15,977 nt of DNA from UBA9732 sp963649615 (lineage in GTDB: Bacteria; Spirochaetota; Spirochaetia; Sphaerochaetales; Sphaerochaetaceae). The DNA is taken from the NCBI GenBank assembly GCA_963649615.1, contig CAVJIN010000038.1, positions 1 through 15,977 of the forward strand, read 5' to 3'. The notes under the pieces were generated by a model. The model was not told where the DNA came from, searched no databases, and saw nothing but the letters and a program-made list of their open reading frames with translations. Shown in pieces: positions 1-7,039 of this stretch. Numbering within the stretch: the stretch's first letter is position 1; every line of letters starts with the position of its first letter. The position numbers were made by a program, and so were the translations under genes.

Positions 1-17
1 AAAAAAGTTTAAAATTC

Positions 18-46
18 TTGGCTTTATTTGCAACTACATTTATAAT
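18..46 (+). promoter_or_regulatory. Sigma-70-type promoter of the AraC-type regulator
   Basis: TTGGCT at 18-23 (-35) and a perfect TATAAT at 41-46 (-10) are separated by 17 bp. Transcription would start near 52-54, almost on the ATG at 55. No Shine-Dalgarno sequence lies between the -10 box and the ATG, so the message may be leaderless. The elements are seen in the sequence; their use is inferred. Confidence 0.55.
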
Positions 47-54
47 CTCTTTAC

Positions 55-3000
55 ATGAGAGTTGGTTTTGTCCTTGCTGGAATTTTTACAGGATCCTCAA
101 TTGCCCTTTGGCCGTCTGTGGCTACTTTGTTTCCAGATGATGGCAAAGATACTTTGATAATCTTTCCAGGCGGTAAACTTAATAGCTCAAATTCGCTAGA
201 ACAGATGAAAAATTCCATCTATGACCTCGTAAATGAGGATAATATAGATGGAACTATTGTTTGGAGTTCTTCTCTTTCTGGAAGTGTGGACTCTACTGCC
301 GTATTAAAGCGTTTTGGAGGAATCCTTTCTAAACCTCTTGTTACAATTGATGGTAAATCTGATAAGTTTCCAAAGATTCCAAACATTTGCTTTAACGCCT
401 ATGAAGGCTCAAGATTTCTAGTCCAACACTGTATTACTGTTCACGGAGCTAAAAGGATTTTATATCTTAGAGGACCACTTAATCATAATTCTTCCATAAG
501 AAGATTTCAGGCATATTTGGATACACTGAAAGAGAATAACATTCCGGTAGATTATAATTTAATTTCCAATCCCACTGAGTGGAGTCAAGGTGGTGAGGGA
601 CTTAGAAATATGCTCGAAACCAGAAATTTGCGTCCTGGCCGTGATTTTGACATGATTATTTGTGCTAGTGACCTTATGATGTACGAATCAGAGCAGGTTC
701 TTATGTCTTATGGGTATATTGTTGGAGAAAATGTTTTTATTTGTGGTTTTAATGACTCTATTGACTCTAGGCTTTTGAATGTTCCTGCAACTACAGTAAG
801 ACTTCCATATGCTGGTGTTGGTAAGACGGCATTAAGCACTTTGTATGCATTGGCAGAGGGAAAGCGTTGCTATGATAAAGAGTTGGCTACAACTCCAATC
901 ATAAGAAGAAGTTGCGGATGCGAGGCTTTTGAATTTTCTTCTGCAATTTCCAGCTCTTCAGAACTTTCGGCTCATTTGGTAAAAGATTTTAGCTTTTCTT
1001 CTGTAGAGGCTAAGGGAATAATTAATAGGGTTGTTAAAGATCCTTCTGAATCTAATGTTCGAGTTTTATTAGAAAAACTTTTTATGCAAGGTGCTGACAA
1101 TCATGAAGTTCTAAAAGTTATAAACGGCTTTAGAGATATTCTTTCTAAAGAAAAATACTTGATTCTTTCTAGAAACGCTTATTCTATTGTTCCTTCTTTC
1201 TTGGATAATAGGATGTCTAGGTTAAGTTTTGATGAGCGCAACAGTAGAAGAGTTTTCAATGCTTTTAGCAACCAACTATTAGAGACAAGTAATTTTCAAG
1301 AAATTGTTACTGTTTTGAATAACAATGCTAAGGCTCTTGGCTTTTCAAAAATTCACTTAGTTTATAATGATGGTGGAAACTCAGTATTAATACAACAAGG
1401 GTCTGAAACCATAGAATTTCCTGAAAATATGTTAGTTCCTTCTAGTCTTGGGCCATTGTTAGACCCTGGGGTTTGGATTGCTACACCTCTTTGCTCTGAG
1501 ACTGAGTTTATGGGATATCTTCTTCTTAAGGCTAGTAAGTTTGATGGCTTTATGTGTGAGGAAGTAAGAAGTGCTGTTTCTAGTGCTATAAAGAATGCTA
1601 GGCTTTTTGAGACGGCAAGAAGGGCTCAAAAAACTGCTGAAAAAGCCGATTTTTCCAGAACACATTTCTTTGCAAATGTTACTGAAAACCTCAGAAGCCC
1701 ACTTACGGAAATTTCTGAGCTTGTGTTGAACTCTCAATTGGATGAGAGTTCAAGAAATGAAATTAATAACAGAATTGTTGATGTTAAAAGAACTATTGAT
1801 TTATCTTTAATCTCTACTGGAGAACTTGACCTTAACTGTAGTTGCACAAGTGTTTCCCAGTTATTAAAAGACTTTGATTGCTATAAAGAGGATTGGCCTT
1901 TAGCATGTGTAATGCTAGATGAAAAGCGTTTTAAGGAAACTATAGAAATAATTATTTCAGAGATTGGTTCAAACGCTCAAATAATGGCTTATATGGGCAG
2001 AAATGGCGTAAAAATTAACATTTGTGACGCAAATGAGACATGGAAATACAGTGAAAACTCCTCTTTGGATTACGTTAAACAAATTGTTTTACTGCACAAT
2101 GGTAACTATTTAATTGAACGCCACGGTATTTCCATTACATTACCATATCCAACCTTAGACGGCACTGTTCCTTCTGCAATTGGAGAAAATACAATAGTTG
2201 CCTGCATTAATGGAATGCCTTCTATTAGTAATTTCAGTTTTGATGGTGTGAAGTTTCTGGAACTAGAAGGTGCTACACTTGCTGTTAAAAAGCGTCTACC
2301 ACCTGGCATAAGTGCAATTTATTGGGATAGTAGTTTTAAGGGCTATAATGCATTAACTGGTCTTTTGAGTTTAATTTCTAACGATGTTTATAGAAAATTA
2401 CCCTTCATTTGTTTTGAGTGTTCTAAGCAGAGAACTTTTGAAGATTCTATGCGCTCTTATGTTGAAGAAAGGGGGAAGGTTCTTCTTCAAGTTGGTCCTC
2501 TTTCTGAAAACTTGCACCGCTGGTTACAGAGTCCCAATATTATTAATTGTGAGTTTTCAAATGTACTTACTATGTTCCGTAAATACAATCCAAGACTTGC
2601 TATATTTACTATTGAACAGTATGAGTCTAATGAGCAGGCGCAGGAAAAACTTGTGGCTTGTTTGCATGGCATAAGAAATAAATATCTGACACCTATAATT
2701 ATTTGTTCAGACTACATTAAAGCTCAGTTTATTCAAGAGATAAGTACTATTCCTAATATTTTATTTGTAAACTCTTGTATTCTTGAAAGCGATGAATTTG
2801 CCATGCGAGTTCGTGCTATTCTTGGGGGTTCTGAATTACTTGCACCTTTAACTGGTCAAATTGTAAAGAAGGCTCAACTTTACCTGTGTCAGCATTCCAC
2901 TTTACCTATAAGTAGGTGGCAGGTGGCGGACGAAGTACACACCTCTGAAGATTATTTAACCCGAATTTTTAAAAAGGAATTAGGGCTTTCGCCTTGGGAA

Positions 3001-3165
3001 TATCTTAATAGATATAGAATATGGCTTGCCGAGAATTTACTCAGGAATACAGGGATGTCTGTTAATGAAGTTGCAAATGAGACTGGTTTTCAGGATCAGG
3101 CTTATTTCTGCAGGGTTTTCAAGAAGATAAAAGGCTACAGTCCGGTCAAGGTTAAGAAAAGATAG
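55..3165 (+). CDS. Sensor/AraC-family transcriptional regulator with decayed two-component domains
   Basis: Probable one-component activator of the pectin genes that follow. Residues 1-290 resemble a LacI/periplasmic-binding-type sugar sensor and end in the SCGC motif common in such sensors. There is no signal peptide, so sensing is probably cytoplasmic. Residues about 399-520 look like a GAF domain. Residues 523-565 look like a kinase dimerisation segment, with E544 (in FFANVTENLRSPL) where the phospho-accepting His should be. Residues 623-700 keep traces of an ATPase domain (SLDYVKQIVLLHNG) without its G boxes. Residues 700-920 look like one or two receiver remnants; in PRLAIFTIEQ (846-855), T852 sits where the phospho-Asp is expected. 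Residues 931-1036 are a clear AraC double helix-turn-helix. The reading frame is intact. An in-frame stop at 43-45 limits upstream starts. The middle-domain assignments are by eye and less sure than the two ends. Confidence 0.85.
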   Translation: MRVGFVLAGIFTGSSIALWPSVATLFPDDGKDTLIIFPGGKLNSSNSLEQMKNSIYDLVNEDNIDGTIVWSSSLSGSVDSTAVLKRFGGILSKPLVTIDGKSDKFPKIPNICFNAYEGSRFLVQHCITVHGAKRILYLRGPLNHNSSIRRFQAYLDTLKENNIPVDYNLISNPTEWSQGGEGLRNMLETRNLRPGRDFDMIICASDLMMYESEQVLMSYGYIVGENVFICGFNDSIDSRLLNVPATTVRLPYAGVGKTALSTLYALAEGKRCYDKELATTPIIRRSCGCEAFEFSSAISSSSELSAHLVKDFSFSSVEAKGIINRVVKDPSESNVRVLLEKLFMQGADNHEVLKVINGFRDILSKEKYLILSRNAYSIVPSFLDNRMSRLSFDERNSRRVFNAFSNQLLETSNFQEIVTVLNNNAKALGFSKIHLVYNDGGNSVLIQQGSETIEFPENMLVPSSLGPLLDPGVWIATPLCSETEFMGYLLLKASKFDGFMCEEVRSAVSSAIKNARLFETARRAQKTAEKADFSRTHFFANVTENLRSPLTEISELVLNSQLDESSRNEINNRIVDVKRTIDLSLISTGELDLNCSCTSVSQLLKDFDCYKEDWPLACVMLDEKRFKETIEIIISEIGSNAQIMAYMGRNGVKINICDANETWKYSENSSLDYVKQIVLLHNGNYLIERHGISITLPYPTLDGTVPSAIGENTIVACINGMPSISNFSFDGVKFLELEGATLAVKKRLPPGISAIYWDSSFKGYNALTGLLSLISNDVYRKLPFICFECSKQRTFEDSMRSYVEERGKVLLQVGPLSENLHRWLQSPNIINCEFSNVLTMFRKYNPRLAIFTIEQYESNEQAQEKLVACLHGIRNKYLTPIIICSDYIKAQFIQEISTIPNILFVNSCILESDEFAMRVRAILGGSELLAPLTGQIVKKAQLYLCQHSTLPISRWQVADEVHTSEDYLTRIFKKELGLSPWEYLNRYRIWLAENLLRNTGMSVNEVANETGFQDQAYFCRVFKKIKGYSPVKVKKR

Positions 3166-3168
3166 TAG

Positions 3169-3234
3169 ATTTGGTTCTGTAAAAAAGTCGGAAAAGTACA
3201 AAAATAGGTAATATAAGTTAAATTTGGTTCAGTA
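3169..3234 (+). promoter_or_regulatory. Direct-repeat candidate operator for the AraC-type regulator
   Basis: ATTTGGTTCTGTA (3169-3181) and ATTTGGTTCAGTA (3222-3234) match at 12 of 13 positions in the same orientation. Their starts are 53 bp apart, about five helical turns. AraC-family proteins often bind paired direct repeats on one face of the DNA, and the gene just upstream encodes one. A weaker partial copy (ATTTGGTT) follows the second permease at 5312. Binding is inferred. Confidence 0.45.
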
Positions 3235-3286
3235 TAGACTATTCTCAAGACGAAAAAAGGAGAAACTGTCTATAGCTTGTAGACGG
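3233..3286 (+). promoter_or_regulatory. Leader with two mutually exclusive hairpins around the ribosome-binding site
   Basis: TATAGAC (3233-3239) can pair with GTCTATA (3268-3274), which puts the AGGAG ribosome-binding site (3258-3262) in the loop. Alternatively CTGTCTA (3266-3272) can pair with TAGACGG (3280-3286, one G-T pair). That leaves the ribosome-binding site free and brings it to an effective 13 nt or so from the ATG at 3297; the linear distance is 34 nt. The two stems share 3268-3272, so only one can form. A regulatory role is inferred. Confidence 0.35.
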
Positions 3287-3296
3287 CAAGCATCAA

Positions 3297-4397
3297 ATGA
3301 GAAGTGGAAAGAATTATGCATTAAGTCTTGAGATTGATTCTTTGAAGGCAAAAAAGAAGTCTCTCATTGAAAGTCTTAAGACTGCTGAAAAACAAAACAA
3401 TGACAGTGACATTAATGCAGCAACTTTAGCTCTTAATTCTGTCAATGCTGATCTAAAGGAAAAGCAAAAGGCTTTTAAGAAATCTGAAAATCAAGTTTTG
3501 ATTGCTGAGATTAACAGACATAAGTTTATTTATCTCATGCTGATTATTCCTTTGGTTTATTACTTTATTTTCAAGTACATCCCAATTTGGAATGCTCAGA
3601 TTGCTTTTAGAGATTTTATTTCTTTAAAGAGAACTGGCATTACTGGTGGTACTTGGGTAGGATTAGAGAACTTTAAGACCTTCATTGGTTCATACTATTT
3701 CTGGGACCTAATTAGAAACACTCTCATGTATAGCTTTGGTAAGTTACTTGTTAGCCTTCCTTTATCAATTCTTTTGGCTATTGCAATTTACGAGTGTACT
3801 TGTGCACCTTTAAGAAAGGTAGTTCAGACTTTATCTTATCTTCCACACTTTCTTTCTTGGGTTATTATGTATGGAATTTTGCTTTCTTTGCTTTCTCCAA
3901 GCCAAGGTATAGTAAACGATATCATCAAGCTCTTTGGTGGGACTCCTAAGAACTTCCTTACTGACCCAACAGCCTTCCCAATTATTGTTATTCTTTCTGA
4001 TGCTTGGAAAGAGATGGGATGGAGTGCAATTATCTTTATTGCTGCTCTCATGGGCATTGATGGAACACTTTTTGAGGCTGCAACTGTTGAGGGTGCAAAT
4101 AGCTGGCAGCGAGTAAGATATATTACACTTCCTTCTATCAAACCTGTTATTGTTGTAGTTCTTCTTATGAAGATTGGTACTATTTTGGATGCTGGTTTTA
4201 ACCAGTTGTATATGTTGTATAGTCCAGCTGTTTATAGTGTTGGTGATATTATTGACACTTGGGTTTATAGAGGAACCATCAATGGAGAATTCAGCCTTGC
4301 TACAGCAGCTGGTATTTTCAAGGGTGTCATTGGTATGACTCTGTTGTTTGTTTCTAACTGGGCTTCTAAGAAGTTCACTGAAAATTCTTTGTTCTAA
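3297..4397 (+). CDS. Carbohydrate ABC transporter permease, LplB/YteP type
   Basis: Inner-membrane permease of a CUT1-type ABC importer, probably for pectic oligosaccharides. Residues 76 to the end match the LplB family: a first membrane segment at about 77-95 (LMLIIPLVYYFIFKYIPIW), several further hydrophobic segments, and the EAA loop at 260-279 (EAATVEGANSWQRVRYITLP) that docks the ATPase. Residues 1-75 are an unusual charged extension of Leu/Lys/Glu-rich helix, likely coiled coil. No other ATG occurs before the first membrane segment, which supports this start. Its partner permease follows 12 bp downstream, then the binding protein. No ATP-binding subunit is encoded nearby, so a shared ATPase elsewhere is expected. 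The exact sugar cannot be read from the sequence. Confidence 0.9.
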   Translation: MRSGKNYALSLEIDSLKAKKKSLIESLKTAEKQNNDSDINAATLALNSVNADLKEKQKAFKKSENQVLIAEINRHKFIYLMLIIPLVYYFIFKYIPIWNAQIAFRDFISLKRTGITGGTWVGLENFKTFIGSYYFWDLIRNTLMYSFGKLLVSLPLSILLAIAIYECTCAPLRKVVQTLSYLPHFLSWVIMYGILLSLLSPSQGIVNDIIKLFGGTPKNFLTDPTAFPIIVILSDAWKEMGWSAIIFIAALMGIDGTLFEAATVEGANSWQRVRYITLPSIKPVIVVVLLMKIGTILDAGFNQLYMLYSPAVYSVGDIIDTWVYRGTINGEFSLATAAGIFKGVIGMTLLFVSNWASKKFTENSLF

Positions 4398-4409
4398 GGA
4401 GGTGCGTGA

Positions 4410-5312
4410 ATGTCTAAGAAAAACAATGGTTCAGTTGCTGTTAAACTTACTGCTGGTGATAAAGTATTCCAGATTTGTGTTCGCCTCTTCCTTGCAATTT
4501 TGTTAATTGTAATTTTCATTCCTATTTGGAGTACAATTACTCTTTCATTTAGACCTGCTAGTTATATTGGTTCTTATCTTGAAGGTATGTTCTTGGCTCC
4601 TTGGAAGTGGTCAACTCTTGCATATAAGGCTCTTTTGAGCAATTCTGGCTTCTTGAGTGCTTTTCTTAACAGTGTAAAAATTACTGTTATGGGTGTCTGT
4701 GTGGCTCTCTTTCTTACCGTTCCTATGGCATATGCTCTTTCTGTTAAGGGTGTTCCAGGAAAAAAGTGGATTGTCATCTTTGTTATGATACCTTATGTGT
4801 TCAATATTGGTGTTGTTCCTACTTACTTGTTGATTTCTAAATTAGGGCTGGTAAATAATTTAGCATCGGTCTTTTTACCTGTTGCAATTAACACGTACAA
4901 TATGATTATCATGCGCCAATTCTTTGAAGGCATCCCAAATGACCTCAGAGAAAGTGCCTTTATTGATGGCTGCAATGATGTCCAAATCATGTTCAAGATT
5001 ATTCTGCCTCTTTCTAAGGCAATAATTATGACCATTGCTTTGTACTATGCTGTAGCTTTCTGGAATGACTATATGAGAAGCTTGCTCTACTTGCAAAAGA
5101 GCGCTCTGAAACCTCTTCCACTTCTTCTCAGAGATATTTTGCTTGGTGCAAGTATGAATGATAACCTAGAAGCTAGTGCTTTTGGATCTGCTCCTATTGA
5201 AGCAATTAAGGCGGCATCGGTCTTCATTAGTGCAATTCCTATGGTTGTTGCATATCCGTTCATTCAGAAATATTTCACAAAGGGAACTTTGGCAGGTAGT
5301 GTCAAAGGTTGA
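4410..5312 (+). CDS. Carbohydrate ABC transporter permease, LplC/YtcP type
   Basis: Second permease of the importer, pairing with the LplB-type protein upstream. It has 300 residues, normal for the family. The first membrane segment is at about 21-43, several more follow, and the EAA loop is at 181-200 (ESAFIDGCNDVQIMFKIILP, with Ser for the first Ala). The C-terminal stretch ending FIQKYFTKGTLAGSVKG is typical of this family. GGAGGTG at 4398-4404 comes right after the stop of the previous gene and sets the ATG at 4410, so the two permeases should be co-translated in similar amounts. The binding-protein gene follows after a 75-bp gap. Confidence 0.93.
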   Translation: MSKKNNGSVAVKLTAGDKVFQICVRLFLAILLIVIFIPIWSTITLSFRPASYIGSYLEGMFLAPWKWSTLAYKALLSNSGFLSAFLNSVKITVMGVCVALFLTVPMAYALSVKGVPGKKWIVIFVMIPYVFNIGVVPTYLLISKLGLVNNLASVFLPVAINTYNMIIMRQFFEGIPNDLRESAFIDGCNDVQIMFKIILPLSKAIIMTIALYYAVAFWNDYMRSLLYLQKSALKPLPLLLRDILLGASMNDNLEASAFGSAPIEAIKAASVFISAIPMVVAYPFIQKYFTKGTLAGSVKG

Positions 5313-5321
5313 TTTGGTTTT

Positions 5322-5387
5322 TGCAAGATGCTAGAGAAGTGTCTTGTAAATTATAAATTTGTAATCATTTAAAGGGGGAAATTTTAA
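5322..5387 (+). promoter_or_regulatory. Leader of the binding-protein gene: hairpin, AT palindrome and strong RBS
   Basis: The gap holds an inverted repeat TGCAAGA (5322-5328) / TCTTGTA (5342-5348) with a 13-nt loop and no T run after it. An imperfect palindrome ATTATAAATTTGTAAT lies at 5350-5365. A strong ribosome-binding site (GGGGG, 5374-5378) is 9 nt before the ATG. The hairpin could set expression of the binding protein apart from the permeases. No convincing separate promoter was found. Confidence 0.35.
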
Positions 5388-6959
5388 ATGAAAAAAACTC
5401 TTATTGTTCTTTTTGTTGCCCTTCTTGCTTCTAGCTTTGTTTTTGCACAGGGTGGTACTGAAGCTACGACAACAACTACTGGACCAATGACCATTACAAT
5501 GCTTTATTCTGCAACACAGACTGAAGCTGGTGCTCTTCCAAATGACTGGGCAGGTTATGCTGTTCTTGAAGATAAGCTTGGAATTAAGCTTGAGCTTCAG
5601 ATGCTTCCATCAAACCCAAATGACCAAGACCTTATGGTTAGAGCTATGGCAGCTGCAGACGAACTTCCTGACTTCTTCACATGCTCAAGAGAAGTTTGGG
5701 CAGACCTTGCAAAGAATGGTATGGTTCTTGATGTAACAGATTACTATGCTCTTATGCCAAACAGATGCGCTGTCATGTTTGACGATGCTGCAAAGAATTA
5801 TGTTACATATGAGGGCAGAATTTACGGTTTTGCAACTCCATCTGCAATTTCTGGCAACGAAGGTCTTTTGGTAAGACAGGACTGGCTTGATAATCTTGGA
5901 CTTTCTGTTCCTACAACTTTGGACGAGCTTTACAATGTTCTTTATGCTTTCACATACAATGACCCAGATGGCAACGGCAAGAACGATACCTACGGTTTTG
6001 GTGCTTTCGTAGAAGAAACTGTTTCTTATGAAATCTATCCTGGCCGCCGTTTTGAGCCTTTGATGGGTGCTTTTGGTGTTGAAGGTACTTGGAACATGAG
6101 TGCAAGCAACTTTGGACTTAAGATTCACGATGAGAATTACTATAATTGGATGGTATTCTTCAAGAAGTGTATTGACACTGGCGTTATTGATCCAAACTGG
6201 ATGTCCTACAAGAAGGATGACTTCCGTGCTGCATGGAAGCAGGGTAAGTTTGGTGTCTTTAGAGAGCAGAACTCAGCTTATGCTAGCCAGAACAACTACA
6301 AGCCATTTGATGACAACTTCCCAAATGGTAGCTTCACAGTCATTGATGCTCCTATTGGACCAGATGGAGATCAGTCAATTGGCCCACGCTGCCAGGGTAT
6401 GAGAGTCTATGCAATCAATGCCGATGTCTCTGAAGAAAAGGCAAAGAAGATTGTTGAGATGTTCGACTGGATGAGCTATGGTGAAGGTTACCTCCTTTGC
6501 GGTTATGGTGAAGAAGGAAAGAACTATATTCTTGATGCAGATGGTCTTCCACAGTCAGATGAAAGCCTTGGTTCTCTTGGCTACAACAGTGCTGATGGTC
6601 AGAAGTACATTCAGCTCAGAAACTGCGCATTTAACTACAGCAATCCTCAGGAAATTGCTCTTCGCTATCCAGCATACATTACTGCAACTTCACAGAAGCG
6701 CATGAGCGCTGGTGACGTTCTTCTTGAAATGCAGGGCAAGACATGGACAAATACACCTGGTCAGAATAGCATGCCAAAACCAACTAGCACAGACGTAACA
6801 ACTTTCTATCAGCAGGGTATTGCTGAATTCCTTAACGGAACTAGAGAGCTTACAAAGAGCAACTGGGATGCATTTGTAAAACAGTTTGACGAGATTGGTG
6901 GACTTGCTTGGGAGAAGGAAGGCTACGATTATGCTTTGGCTAACGGACTTCTTCAGTAA
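5388..6959 (+). CDS. Extracellular solute-binding protein, LplA-like
   Basis: Periplasmic sugar-binding protein that hands substrate to the two permeases upstream. It has 523 residues. A signal peptide spans residues 1-20 (hydrophobic core LIVLFVALLASSFVF) with likely signal peptidase I cleavage after A20. There is no lipobox Cys, so it is probably soluble in the periplasm rather than lipid-anchored like its Gram-positive relatives. A Thr-rich linker follows. The loop DPDGNGKNDTYG at 192-203 is the Asp/Asn calcium-type loop seen in this large binding-protein family, which includes the alginate-binding AlgQ proteins. Placement beside a GH105-GH28 enzyme points to galacturonan or rhamnogalacturonan oligomers as ligand (inference). 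A strong hairpin follows the gene, consistent with higher output of this gene than of the enzymes. Confidence 0.92.
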   Translation: MKKTLIVLFVALLASSFVFAQGGTEATTTTTGPMTITMLYSATQTEAGALPNDWAGYAVLEDKLGIKLELQMLPSNPNDQDLMVRAMAAADELPDFFTCSREVWADLAKNGMVLDVTDYYALMPNRCAVMFDDAAKNYVTYEGRIYGFATPSAISGNEGLLVRQDWLDNLGLSVPTTLDELYNVLYAFTYNDPDGNGKNDTYGFGAFVEETVSYEIYPGRRFEPLMGAFGVEGTWNMSASNFGLKIHDENYYNWMVFFKKCIDTGVIDPNWMSYKKDDFRAAWKQGKFGVFREQNSAYASQNNYKPFDDNFPNGSFTVIDAPIGPDGDQSIGPRCQGMRVYAINADVSEEKAKKIVEMFDWMSYGEGYLLCGYGEEGKNYILDADGLPQSDESLGSLGYNSADGQKYIQLRNCAFNYSNPQEIALRYPAYITATSQKRMSAGDVLLEMQGKTWTNTPGQNSMPKPTSTDVTTFYQQGIAEFLNGTRELTKSNWDAFVKQFDEIGGLAWEKEGYDYALANGLLQ

Positions 6960-6982
6960 GTTAGGATAATTTTTGATGTTAT

Positions 6983-7015
6983 AAGGGGTTGCACGTTGCA
7001 CACTTGCAACCCCTT
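6983..7015 (+). terminator. Hairpin after the binding-protein gene (leaky terminator or mRNA-stabilising stem)
   Basis: A perfect 11-bp stem, AAGGGGTTGCA (6983-6993) with TGCAACCCCTT (7005-7015), has an 11-nt loop. The run after it (TTTCTTACG region) is poor in T, so termination would be partial. Placement between binding protein and enzyme fits the common pattern of a 3' stem that raises the level of binding-protein mRNA. The stem is seen; its effect is inferred. Confidence 0.6.
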
Positions 7016-7039
7016 TCTTACGAAAACAGCGTAATTTTT

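Noticed and set aside
5685..6128. 147-residue open frame antisense to the binding-protein gene
   Set aside because: No recognisable domain and no promoter or ribosome-binding site. It lies wholly within a clear gene.
6989..7039. N-terminal extension of the GH105-GH28 protein from a TTG
   Set aside because: The extension would start inside the strong hairpin and has no ribosome-binding site. The GH105 homology begins after the ATG at 7040.
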